From positions 6,452,501 through 6,516,500 of the forward strand of contig NZ_CP148752.1 of assembly GCF_040448305.1 (NCBI RefSeq): 64,000 bases of DNA. Direction: 5' to 3'. How positions within the stretch are numbered: the first letter of the stretch is position 1; each line of letters starts with the position of its first letter. Of the stretch, positions 42,557 through 50,857 are shown one piece after another. A program made the translations under genes and the position numbers. Origin of the DNA: Pseudomonas fluorescens. Lineage in GTDB: Bacteria > Pseudomonadota > Gammaproteobacteria > Pseudomonadales > Pseudomonadaceae. Below the pieces are notes generated by a model. The model saw nothing but the letters and a program-made list of their open reading frames with translations, was not told the DNA's origin and made no database searches.

Positions 42557-43021
42557 TCAGACCGGCAAACTGGTAGTCGACTTGATCTCCGACAACGCCA
42601 CGATCGAATTCACCTCCTGAATCCCCGGCACCATCGACAGCTTTTCGAAGAAAAAGCGCTCGTAGGCCTCGATGTCCGCCGTGACAATCCGCAGCAAGAA
42701 ATCCACCGCCCCCATCAGCACGTAACACTCCAGCACCTCCGGAAAGCCGCGAATCGCCTCGGTGAATTCGGTGAAGTTCGAACGCCCGTGGGCATTGAGT
42801 TTCACCTCCGCGAAAATCTGCGTGTTCAGGCCGATTTTCTTGCGGTCGAGCAAGGTCACCTGGCCGCGAATGATGCCCTCCTCTTTCATCCGCTGAATCC
42901 GCCGCCAGCACGGCGATTGCGAGAGCCCCACTTGCTCGGCGATCTGCGCGCTGGAAAGCGAAGCATCCTCTTGCAGCAAGGCGAGGATCTTACGGTCGTA
43001 GCTGTCCAGTTCGCTTTGCAT
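42557..43021 (-). CDS. Lrp/AsnC family transcriptional regulator
   Basis: The 154-residue protein has an N-terminal winged helix (DSYDRKILALLQEDASLSS, QSPCWRRIQRMKEEGII) and a C-terminal RAM/ACT-like effector domain (about 70-145, CYVLMGAVDFLLRIV and EAYERFFFEKLSMVPGI). Members sense amino acids and often regulate a divergent gene. The small gene at 43148 is divergent across 126 nt, so it is a possible target. It is distinct from global Lrp; the ligand is unknown. Confidence 0.9.
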   Translation of the reverse strand: MQSELDSYDRKILALLQEDASLSSAQIAEQVGLSQSPCWRRIQRMKEEGIIRGQVTLLDRKKIGLNTQIFAEVKLNAHGRSNFTEFTEAIRGFPEVLECYVLMGAVDFLLRIVTADIEAYERFFFEKLSMVPGIQEVNSIVALSEIKSTTSLPV

Positions 43022-43147
43022 AAAAAAACCCTTAACCGAGTAACAAGTGAATTGATTGATTCTTCATTTCCGTAATACAGCCAATCATAGAGAAGAAATA
43101 CCCGGCACAGGATGTAAACATTTCTCCAATGATTTTGGAGCCAGACC

Positions 43148-43486
43148 ATGCCGTATCTCGAAGCCGTGAACACCCCACCCGCCCGCGCCGATGTCTGGAA
43201 CGTCGGCAACACCCATTGCCGGGTTCGCTATCAAATGCTGGCCGAGGCAGAACCGGACCTGCTGTGTCGCGCCCTCAATCTGTTCGCCCTGCAATTGCTC
43301 ACACCGGTGCAGGTCAACGCGCAGCGCCAGGACGACTGGTTGACCATCGAGATCGTCATCGACGGTTTGAGCTGGCACCGCGCGCAAGTGATTGCGGAAA
43401 AACTTCGTAACCTGATCAGCGTCTGCTCGGTGGAGCTGCAAGAAGCTGATGCCCCATGGACCGAAGCGGCTCAAGCGGCGGGCTGA
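43148..43486 (+). CDS. conserved-looking small protein of unknown function
   Basis: The 112-residue protein is soluble. It shows an alternating pattern: CRVRYQMLAEAEPDLLCRALNLFALQ (helix), TPVQVNAQRQDDWLTIEIVIDG (strands), WHRAQVIAEKLRNLISVCSVEL (helix and strand). This beta-alpha-beta outline could be an ACT-like fold, which would suit the neighbouring Lrp regulator, but I do not recognise a named family. Start ATG 43148 has TTTGGAG upstream. Codon use matches neighbours, supporting a real gene. Confidence 0.65.
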   Translation: MPYLEAVNTPPARADVWNVGNTHCRVRYQMLAEAEPDLLCRALNLFALQLLTPVQVNAQRQDDWLTIEIVIDGLSWHRAQVIAEKLRNLISVCSVELQEADAPWTEAAQAAG

Positions 43487-43576
43487 AAAACTCCGAAACG
43501 GCTTTGTCGGGTAGTGGCCCAGCGGTCAGCCGGGCCACGGCTATCCTTTGCGCACTGTCGTTCAAAAGGAGCCCGC

Positions 43577-45361
43577 ATGTCCGTACATCTCGCCTTTCAG
43601 GACCGCTGGCTGGATCTCAATGACCTGCTGCGCGAACTGGTCGCCCAAGGCTTTATCAGTCAGGATTCGGCCGAACACGCGCTCAATGCCCGCCGCCGCA
43701 ACGCCTCCCTTGGCCAGATGCATCCGCTGGAGTTCATTGCCAGCCAACAGCTGGACGATCTCAGCCGTCCCGGCAAACCGCTGGACCTCGAGAGCCTGAC
43801 CCTGTGGCTGTCCCGGCAGGCCGGCCAGCCTTACCTGCGCATCGACCCGTTGAAAATCAATGTCGCGGCCGTGACCCCGCTGATGTCCTATGCCTTCGCC
43901 CAGCGCCACAAGATCCTCGCGGTAGCGATCGACCGCGAGGCGGTAACCGTGGCCAGCGCCCAGCCTTATGTCAGCGGCTGGGAGGCTGACCTGACCCACG
44001 TGCTCAAATTGCCGATCAAGCGTGTGGTAGCCAACCCAGTGGACATCCAGCGCTTCAGCGTCGAATTCTTCCGCCTGGCCAAATCGGTCACCGGAGCGAA
44101 CAGCGCCGACCCGCAAGTCAGTACCCTCGGCAATTTCGAACAGCTGCTCAACCTCGGCGCCAGCGACCAGGAGCCGGACGCCAACGATGCACACATCGTC
44201 AATATCGTCGACTGGCTGTTCCAGTACGCGTTCCAGCAACGCGCCAGCGACATCCACATCGAACCCCGGCGCGAGCAAGGCACGGTGCGCTTTCGCATCG
44301 ACGGCGTGCTGCACAACGTCTATCAATTCCCGCCCCAGGTCACCATGGCCATCGTCAGTCGCCTGAAAACCCTGGGGCGCATGAACGTCGCGGAGAAACG
44401 CAAACCCCAGGACGGCCGGGTCAAAACCAAGACCCCGGACGGCGGTGAAGTCGAACTGCGCTTGTCGACACTGCCCACGGCCTTCGGCGAAAAAATGGTC
44501 ATGCGGATCTTCGATCCGGAAGTATTGCTCAAGGACTTCGACCAGCTTGGTTTCTCCGCCGACGACCTGCGCCGCTGGCAGGACATGACCCGCCAGCCCC
44601 ACGGCATCATCCTCGTCACCGGGCCGACGGGTTCGGGCAAGACCACCACCCTCTACACCACCCTGAAAAAACTGGCGACGCCGGAGGTCAACCTCTGCAC
44701 CATCGAAGACCCGATCGAAATGGTCGAGCCGGCGTTCAACCAGATGCAGGTCCAGCACAACATCGACCTGACCTTCGCCGCCGGGGTGCGCGCGCTGATG
44801 CGGCAAGACCCGGACATCATCATGATCGGCGAGATCCGCGACCTCGAAACCGCGGAGATGGCGATCCAGGCTGCGCTCACCGGGCACCTGGTGCTGTCGA
44901 CCCTGCACACCAACGACGCACCCAGCGCCATCAGCCGCCTGCTGGAACTCGGCGTGCCGCACTACCTGATCAAGGCCACGGTGCTCGGCGTCATGGCCCA
45001 GCGACTGGTGCGGACCCTGTGCCCGCACTGCAAGGCGCCGCTGACGCTGGGCGAAGACGACTGGCAAACCCTGACCCGTCCCTGGCAAGCACCGTTACCG
45101 ACCAATGCCCAGCGTGCCATCGGTTGCGTGGAATGCCGCGACACCGGTTATCGCGGTCGCGCCGGGGTCTACGAAATCATGCAACTGAGCGACAGCATCA
45201 AAGCGCTGATCAGTCCCGACACCGATCTGTTGGCCGTACGGCGCCAGGCATTCAAGGAAGGCATGCGCAGCCTGCGGCTGTCAGGAGCGCAAAAGGTCGC
45301 CGCCGGGCTGACGACCATCGAGGAGGTTCTGCGAGTGACGCCCCAGAGCGAGCAGAACTGA
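43577..45361 (+). CDS. GspE/PulE-type secretion ATPase
   Basis: The 594-residue ATPase has an N-terminal domain (about 1-170), Walker A GPTGSGKTT (349-357), an Asp box around CTIEDPIEMVE, Walker B IIMIGEIRD, the His box TLHTND and a tetra-cysteine zinc motif (C482, C485, C517, C520). ATG 43577 is chosen for AAAAGGA upstream. All parts needed for hexameric ATPase work are intact. No other type II secretion or type IV pilus genes are adjacent, so its machine is elsewhere or unknown. The P. aeruginosa counterpart is likewise alone near gcv genes, as far as I recall. Confidence 0.9.
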   Translation: MSVHLAFQDRWLDLNDLLRELVAQGFISQDSAEHALNARRRNASLGQMHPLEFIASQQLDDLSRPGKPLDLESLTLWLSRQAGQPYLRIDPLKINVAAVTPLMSYAFAQRHKILAVAIDREAVTVASAQPYVSGWEADLTHVLKLPIKRVVANPVDIQRFSVEFFRLAKSVTGANSADPQVSTLGNFEQLLNLGASDQEPDANDAHIVNIVDWLFQYAFQQRASDIHIEPRREQGTVRFRIDGVLHNVYQFPPQVTMAIVSRLKTLGRMNVAEKRKPQDGRVKTKTPDGGEVELRLSTLPTAFGEKMVMRIFDPEVLLKDFDQLGFSADDLRRWQDMTRQPHGIILVTGPTGSGKTTTLYTTLKKLATPEVNLCTIEDPIEMVEPAFNQMQVQHNIDLTFAAGVRALMRQDPDIIMIGEIRDLETAEMAIQAALTGHLVLSTLHTNDAPSAISRLLELGVPHYLIKATVLGVMAQRLVRTLCPHCKAPLTLGEDDWQTLTRPWQAPLPTNAQRAIGCVECRDTGYRGRAGVYEIMQLSDSIKALISPDTDLLAVRRQAFKEGMRSLRLSGAQKVAAGLTTIEEVLRVTPQSEQN

Positions 45362-45445
45362 GCCCGGCTGTACTTATCCGGCATCGGCACAGCTACACTC
45401 CAGCGATTGCAACTCCACAGATCCACACATCAACAAGGAATCGTT

Positions 45446-46366
45446 ATGCAGATCGGTAGTGTGCTTTTGCTTTTTGTCGGCCTGGTGGTCGCCATTCTGT
45501 TCATGGGTTTCAAGGTCGTGCCCCAAGGCTTTGAATGGACCGTCGAGCGTTTCGGTCGCTACACCAACACGCTCAAGCCGGGGCTGAACGTGATCATTCC
45601 GGTCATGGACCGCATCGGGCGCAAGATGAATGTGATGGAAAGCGTGCTGGATATTCCGCCGCAGGAAGTCATCACCGCCGACAACGCCACCGTGCAAATC
45701 GACGCCGTGTGCTTCTTCCAGGTGGTCAACACGGCCCAGGCGGCCTATGAGGTCAATAACCTCGAACACGCCATCCGCAACCTGCTGCAAACCAACATCC
45801 GCACCGTGCTCGGCTCGATGGAACTCGACGCCATGCTCAGCCAGCGCGACGGGATCAACGAAAAACTGCTGCGCACCGTCGACGAAGCGACCGCGCCGTG
45901 GGGTATCAAGATCACCCGGATCGAGATCAAGGACATCAGCCCACCCGCCGACCTGATGGCGGCGATGTCGGGGCAGATGAAAGCCGAACGGATCAAGCGT
46001 GCACAAATCCTCGAGGCCGAGGGCCTGCGCGCCGCAGCGATCCTGACCGCCGAAGGCAAGAAGCAGGCGCAGATCCTCGAAGCCGAAGGCAGTCGCCAGG
46101 CCGCCTTCCTGGAGTCCGAAGCCCGCGAGCGGCAAGCCGCGGCAGAAGCACAGGCGACCAAAGTGGTGTCCGAAGCCATCGCCAGCGGCAACGTGCAGGC
46201 GGTCAACTACTTCGTGGCGCAGAAGTACATCGATGCGCTGGGCAAGTTGGCCTCAGCCAACAACAGCAAGGTGATCCTGATGCCGCTGGAGGCCAGTTCG
46301 ATGATCGGCGCGGTGGGCGGCATTGGCGAAATCGTCAAGGCCACTTTCGATAACAAGAAAGCCTGA
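45446..46366 (+). CDS. SPFH/Band 7 domain protein (QmcA-like stomatin)
   Basis: The 306-residue protein has an N-terminal membrane hairpin (about 5-25) and the SPFH domain: KVVPQGFEWTVERFGRY, LKPGLNVIIPVMDRIG and DNATVQIDAVCFFQV. An alanine/glutamate-rich coiled coil follows (about 185-260), with repeated AEG/AEA units. Start ATG 45446 has AAGGAA upstream. It is followed 8 nt later by nfeD, the usual partner. Such proteins build membrane microdomain scaffolds and modulate FtsH-type proteolysis. Confidence 0.93.
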   Translation: MQIGSVLLLFVGLVVAILFMGFKVVPQGFEWTVERFGRYTNTLKPGLNVIIPVMDRIGRKMNVMESVLDIPPQEVITADNATVQIDAVCFFQVVNTAQAAYEVNNLEHAIRNLLQTNIRTVLGSMELDAMLSQRDGINEKLLRTVDEATAPWGIKITRIEIKDISPPADLMAAMSGQMKAERIKRAQILEAEGLRAAAILTAEGKKQAQILEAEGSRQAAFLESEARERQAAAEAQATKVVSEAIASGNVQAVNYFVAQKYIDALGKLASANNSKVILMPLEASSMIGAVGGIGEIVKATFDNKKA

Positions 46367-46374
46367 GGCGCGCC

Positions 46375-46824
46375 ATGTGGGCATTTTTGCAGCACCTCTC
46401 GTTCTGGGACTGGTTGGCGCTGGGCACAGTGCTGTTGATTCTCGAAGTGTTCGGCGCTGGCGGTTACCTGCTGTGGATCGGCATGGCCGCGGCAGCCGTG
46501 GGCGTCTTGATCTTCCTGCTGCCGGACCTGTCCTGGGAATGGCAGTTTCTATTGTTCAGCCTGCTGTCGATCACCACCGCGTTGTACTGGTGGCGGCGTC
46601 AGCGCACGGCGGCGCGTCCGAGCGATCAGCCGCACCTGAATCTGCGCGGCCAGGAACTGATCGGCAAGACCTTCGTGGTGCATGAAGCGATTGTCGACGG
46701 TCGCGGCAAGATCAAGGTGGCCGACGGCGTGTGGATGGCCCGCGGGCCGGACTCCGCCATTGGCAGCCGCGTGCGGGTGGTCGGCCAGCAAGGCGCGATC
46801 CTGCTGGTCGAAGCAGAGGAATAG
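46375..46824 (+). CDS. NfeD family protein
   Basis: The 149-residue membrane protein has three hydrophobic segments (about 10-75, including WLALGTVLLILEVFGAGGYLLW, read in parts) and a C-terminal OB-fold-like domain: LIGKTFVVHEAIVDGRGKI, WMARGPDSAIGSRVRVV. It is coupled to the stomatin gene upstream by an 8-nt gap. SPFH and NfeD proteins work as a pair in membrane quality control. This is the short NfeD form without the ClpP-like protease domain. Confidence 0.92.
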   Translation: MWAFLQHLSFWDWLALGTVLLILEVFGAGGYLLWIGMAAAAVGVLIFLLPDLSWEWQFLLFSLLSITTALYWWRRQRTAARPSDQPHLNLRGQELIGKTFVVHEAIVDGRGKIKVADGVWMARGPDSAIGSRVRVVGQQGAILLVEAEE

Positions 46825-46892
46825 GCAACCACGGAACTCGATTGGGGGTTGGCAATCCAACCGCGTAGTCAACCCAGTGGAGTCACCCTGTC

Positions 46893-47210
46893 ATGCGTTT
46901 CAAACTTGCTGTCGCTACCGTCGCGCTGTTGTCCCTGCCTGTCGGTTCGGCGATGGCCGATACTTTTTGGCGTAACGTTCTTACGTCCGGTGCAACCACC
47001 GGTTCGAGCTATCTGACATCCAAGGATAACAAGCTGGTCGTCGCGGCCCAGGACGATGCCAGCAGCTTCGTCGCCAGCGACGGCAGCATCCGCGGCCCGT
47101 ACCTGGAAGCGGCCATGCAGAAAGTCCGCGCCGACAACCCGGGCCTGCAAGCCACAGACATGGAACTGGCGAATGCGATCCTGGCGAAGAATGCCGTGGC
47201 TTCGGAGTAA
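46893..47210 (+). CDS. DUF2388 domain-containing exported protein
   Basis: The 105-residue protein has a signal peptide (1-22, GSAMA). The mature domain, TFWRNVLTSGATTGSSYLTS, then KLVVAAQDDASSFVASDG and LEAAMQKVRADNP, is typical of DUF2388, a small periplasmic family common in Pseudomonas and often present in several copies. No function is known. It has its own terminator downstream. Confidence 0.88.
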   Translation: MRFKLAVATVALLSLPVGSAMADTFWRNVLTSGATTGSSYLTSKDNKLVVAAQDDASSFVASDGSIRGPYLEAAMQKVRADNPGLQATDMELANAILAKNAVASE

Positions 47211-47224
47211 GCGTTGCGAATGAA

Positions 47225-47252
47225 AAATGCCGCTCAATTGAGCGGTATTTTT
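47225..47252 (+). terminator. rho-independent terminator after the DUF2388 gene
   Basis: ATGCCGCTCAA (47227-47237) pairs with TTGAGCGGTAT (47238-47248), with one G-U pair and a near-absent loop at the palindrome centre, followed by a T-run. Confidence 0.85.
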
Positions 47253-47290
47253 TTGCCCTGCGAACACAAATCCCATGTTCACCGAGCCTC

Positions 47291-47382
47291 CCTGTAGGAG
47301 CGAGCCTGCTCGCGATTGCGGTGGATCAGTGAAATCTTCAGTGACTGTCACACCGCAATCGCGAGCAGGCTCGCTCCCACAT
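47291..47382. repeat. REPIN with extended arms
   Basis: CTGTAGGAGCGAGCCTGCTC and the opposite arm are joined by GCGATTGCGGTG and CACCGCAATCGC, which are also complementary, so this copy can form a longer uninterrupted hairpin than the others. It lies past the gcvP stop. Confidence 0.92.
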
Positions 47383-47404
47383 TGGTTATGTGTTTCCTGG
47401 GATG

Positions 47405-50278
47405 TCAGCGATAGTCATCCACCGGCACACACGCACAAAACAGGTTCCGATCCCCATACACGTTGTCCACCCGGTTCACCACCGGCCAGTACTTGTGAGC
47501 CTTGGTGTGCGTGTCCGGCGTGACCGCTTGCACGATGCTGTACGGCCGCTCCCACACGCCGGTGATGTCGGCCAACGTATGCGGCGCACCTTTCAACGGG
47601 TTTTCTTCAGCCGGCCAGTTACCGTTCTGCACCTCGTTGATTTCCGCGCGGATGCTCAGCATCGCTCCGATAAAGCGGTCCAGTTCCGCCTTCGACTCAC
47701 TTTCGGTCGGTTCGACCATCAGCGTCCCCGGCACCGGAAACGACATGGTCGGGGCATGGAAGCCGTAGTCCATCAGGCGCTTGGCCACGTCCTCCTCGGT
47801 AATGCCGGTCAACGCCTTGAGCGGTCGCAGGTCGAGGATGCATTCGTGGGCCACCCGCTCGTTGCGCCCGGTGTAGAGCACCGGGAAGGCACCGGACAAA
47901 TGCCGCGCCAGGTAATTCGCGGCCAGGATCGCCACTTCGCTGGCGTCCGCCAGCTGCGGCCCCATCATCGCGATGTACATCCAGCTGATCGGCAAAATGC
48001 TTGCGCTGCCCCACGGCGCTGCGCTGACGGCGCCATTTTGCGGGTGCGGCCCGTCGATCGGCACCACCGGATGGTTGGCCACGAACGGCGCCAGGTGCGC
48101 CCGAACACCAATCGGCCCCATGCCCGGCCCACCGCCACCATGGGGAATGCAGAAGGTCTTGTGCAGGTTCATGTGCGAGACGTCGGCGCCGATATCGGCC
48201 GGCCGCGCCAGCCCGACCTGGGCGTTGAGGTTGGCGCCATCCATGTACACCTGACCGCCGTGCTGGTGGATCACTTCACAGATTTCGCTGATGCCTTCCT
48301 CATACACCCCATGGGTCGAAGGATAGGTCGCCATCAGGCAGGCGAGTTTGTCTGCGGCCTGCGCGGCTTTTTCCTTGAGGTCATCCAGGTCGACGTTGCC
48401 CGCCTCGTCACACTCGACGATCACCACGCGCATCCCGGCCATTTGCGCCGATGCGGGATTGGTGCCATGAGCCGACGAAGGAATCAGGCAGATATCGCGG
48501 CCGCCCTGATGACAGCTCTCATGGTATTTGCGGATTGCCAGCAGCCCGGCGTATTCACCCTGGGCACCGGAGTTGGGCTGCATGCAGATCGCGTCGAAAC
48601 CGGTGATCGCACACAACCAGCGCTCCAGTTCTTCGATCATCAGCCCATAACCGGCAGCCTGTTCCTTGGGCACGAACGGGTGCAGATTGGCGAACTGCGG
48701 CCAGGTAATCGGGATCATCTCGCTGGTGGCGTTGAGCTTCATGGTGCAGGAGCCCAGCGGGATCATCGATTGATTGAGCGCCAGGTCCTTGTTTTCCAGT
48801 TGTTTGAGGTAGCGCAGCATCTCGGTTTCGCTGTGATGGGCGCTGAACACGGGATGGCGCAGATAAGGCGAAGTTCGCGCCAACCTTTCGGGAATTCCGC
48901 CAGGCAGGACCTCTGCATCCAGGTCATCGATGCTGAGCCCGTGATCGGCACCCAGGAACACATCGAACAGCTTCGCCACAGTGCCTTCGTCGCAGGTCTC
49001 GTCGAGGCTCAGGCCCAGTTGGCCGCGCCCGAGAATGCGCAGGTTGATCTGCGCGGCCCGGGCACTTTCGATGATGGCGGTCTGGGCTCCGCCGACTTCC
49101 AGGGTCAGGGTGTCGAAGAAGTGCCGGTTGACCCGGGTGATACCGTTGCGCTCAAGCCCGGCGGCCAGGATGCAGGTCAGCCGATGTACCCGCTGGGCAA
49201 TCCGCTTCAGCCCTTCGGGGCCGTGATAGACCGCATAGAAACTGGCGATATTGGCCAGCAGCACCTGGGCCGTGCAGATGTTGGAGTTGGCCTTCTCCCG
49301 GCGGATGTGTTGCTCGCGGGTTTGCAGGGCCATGCGCAGGGCGATGTTGCCCCGCGCATCTTTCGAAACACCGATGATCCGCCCGGGAATTGCCCGTTTG
49401 TATTCATCGCGGCTGGCAAAAAATGCCGCGTGCGGCCCGCCGTAGCCCATGGGCACGCCAAATCGCTGGGACGAGCCGAACACCACATCGGCACCCAGTT
49501 CACCCGGCGGGGTCAGCAACAACAGGCTCAACAAATCCGTGGCGACACAGGCCAGGGCCTGTTGCGCGTGCAGGTGATCGATCAGTGGCCGCAGGTCGTG
49601 GATTTCACCGTGGGTGTCAGGGTATTGCAGCAGCGCGCCGAAGACCTGGTGCTGCTTCAAGTTATCCACAGCGTCGACGATCAGCTCGAAGCCGAAACCC
49701 TCAGCGCGGGTCTGCACCACGGAAATGGTTTGCGGGTGGCAGTTTTCGTCGACAAAGAACAGGTTGCTTTTGGACTTGGCGACCCGCTTGGCCAGGGCCA
49801 TGGCTTCCGCCGCGGCGGTGGCTTCATCGAGCAGCGAGGCATTGGCCAGCTCCAGGCCGGTCAGGTCGATGGTCAGTTGCTGGAAGTTCAGCAGCGCTTC
49901 GAGCCGCCCTTGGGCGATCTCTGGCTGATAGGGGGTGTACGCGGTGTACCAGCCGGGATTTTCCAGCACATTACGCACAATGACCGCCGGTGTAAGGGTG
50001 CCGTGGTAGCCCATGCCGATCAGGCTGGTCCAGACCTGGTTCTGCTCGGCATAACCGCGCAGTTTGGCCAGCGCGGCCTCTTCATCGAGTGCCGGGGGCA
50101 GGTCCAGCGCCCGGTTGAGGCGGATGCCCGGCGGCACCGTTTGCTCGATCAATTCGACCCGACTGCCCAGGCCGAGGCTGTCGAGCATCGCCTGTTGCTC
50201 GGCGGCATCGGGCCCGAGGTGGCGGCGCAGGAAGGCATTGGGGTCGCGTAACTGGCTCAGGGACGGCAATTGGGACAT
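47405..50278 (-). CDS. gcvP: glycine dehydrogenase (decarboxylating), P protein
   Basis: The 957-residue PLP enzyme of the glycine cleavage system decarboxylates glycine and passes the aminomethyl group to lipoylated GcvH. N- and C-terminal halves are both present as in the single-chain form. PLP-binding residues are in SSAHGTNPASAQMAG, and the Schiff-base Lys is in HMNLHKTFCIPHGGGGPGMG. Family starts FLRRHLGPDAAEQQAMLD and MGYHGTLTPAVI are seen. It lies 146 nt downstream of gcvH with a terminator between. Confidence 0.97.
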   Translation of the reverse strand: MSQLPSLSQLRDPNAFLRRHLGPDAAEQQAMLDSLGLGSRVELIEQTVPPGIRLNRALDLPPALDEEAALAKLRGYAEQNQVWTSLIGMGYHGTLTPAVIVRNVLENPGWYTAYTPYQPEIAQGRLEALLNFQQLTIDLTGLELANASLLDEATAAAEAMALAKRVAKSKSNLFFVDENCHPQTISVVQTRAEGFGFELIVDAVDNLKQHQVFGALLQYPDTHGEIHDLRPLIDHLHAQQALACVATDLLSLLLLTPPGELGADVVFGSSQRFGVPMGYGGPHAAFFASRDEYKRAIPGRIIGVSKDARGNIALRMALQTREQHIRREKANSNICTAQVLLANIASFYAVYHGPEGLKRIAQRVHRLTCILAAGLERNGITRVNRHFFDTLTLEVGGAQTAIIESARAAQINLRILGRGQLGLSLDETCDEGTVAKLFDVFLGADHGLSIDDLDAEVLPGGIPERLARTSPYLRHPVFSAHHSETEMLRYLKQLENKDLALNQSMIPLGSCTMKLNATSEMIPITWPQFANLHPFVPKEQAAGYGLMIEELERWLCAITGFDAICMQPNSGAQGEYAGLLAIRKYHESCHQGGRDICLIPSSAHGTNPASAQMAGMRVVIVECDEAGNVDLDDLKEKAAQAADKLACLMATYPSTHGVYEEGISEICEVIHQHGGQVYMDGANLNAQVGLARPADIGADVSHMNLHKTFCIPHGGGGPGMGPIGVRAHLAPFVANHPVVPIDGPHPQNGAVSAAPWGSASILPISWMYIAMMGPQLADASEVAILAANYLARHLSGAFPVLYTGRNERVAHECILDLRPLKALTGITEEDVAKRLMDYGFHAPTMSFPVPGTLMVEPTESESKAELDRFIGAMLSIRAEINEVQNGNWPAEENPLKGAPHTLADITGVWERPYSIVQAVTPDTHTKAHKYWPVVNRVDNVYGDRNLFCACVPVDDYR

Positions 50279-50380
50279 GACGGGCTCTCTCTTGACTGGC
50301 GCTCAGCGTCGATGCAACACGGTCAAACCAGCATAGCAGTCGATGCCACAGAGCCTTGAAGATCAGGATCCCGGAAACTG

Positions 50381-50406
50381 AAAAGCCCCGACAAGTCGGG
50401 GCTTTG
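50381..50406 (-). terminator. terminator between gcvH and gcvP
   Basis: AAAAGCCCCGA (50381-50391) pairs with TCGGGGCTTT (50396-50405). On the minus strand it follows the gcvH stop by 18 nt and ends in a TTTT-CAG-TTT tract. Confidence 0.85.
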
Positions 50407-50423
50407 GGGATGACGCTTAAGGC

Positions 50424-50807
50424 TTACTCGCCGATGGCGGCCTTGTAGGCCATCGCGTCGAGCAGGTTGTTCAGCTCAGAGGTATCGCTTGGCTCGAGTT
50501 TGAATATCCAGCTGTCATAAGGCGCGCTGTTGAGCAGTTCCGGGCTGTTGGCCAATTCATCGTTAACGGCAATGACTGTACCGGAAACTGGCGAGTAGAT
50601 ATCCGACGCGGCCTTGACCGACTCGACGACACCCGCAGCCTCACCGGCAGCGAACACTTTGCCGATTTCCGGCAGCTCAACGAACACTACGTCACCCAAG
50701 GCTTCCTGAGCATGGTCTGAAATACCCACTTTCACGCCGCCATCATGGTCTAGACGGGCCCATTCGTGACTTTCGGCAAAACGCAGGTCGACAGGGATTT
50801 CGCTCAT
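50424..50807 (-). CDS. gcvH: glycine cleavage system H protein
   Basis: The 127-residue lipoyl carrier has the lipoylation site VVESVKAASD (Lys65), flanked by GEAAG and YSPVSGTV. Start MSEIPVDLRF at ATG 50807 is preferred over the frame beginning five codons earlier. It shuttles the aminomethyl group from GcvP to GcvT and is re-oxidised by lipoamide dehydrogenase. It starts 51 nt after the gcvT stop, in the same direction. Confidence 0.96.
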   Translation of the reverse strand: MSEIPVDLRFAESHEWARLDHDGGVKVGISDHAQEALGDVVFVELPEIGKVFAAGEAAGVVESVKAASDIYSPVSGTVIAVNDELANSPELLNSAPYDSWIFKLEPSDTSELNNLLDAMAYKAAIGE

Positions 50808-50857
50808 GTTCTGTGTCCTCAAGAAAAATGTCAGCGGTCATTGCCCGCCAAAAAAAG

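Noticed and set aside
43562..45088. A 508-codon minus-strand frame opposite the GspE-type gene
   Set aside because: It is an antisense shadow; the plus strand carries intact Walker and zinc motifs.
47390..50251. A 953-codon open frame on the plus strand opposite gcvP
   Set aside because: It is the antisense shadow of a GC-rich gene. Its product is rich in His, Gln, Val and Arg without any recognisable domain, while the minus strand encodes a complete GcvP.
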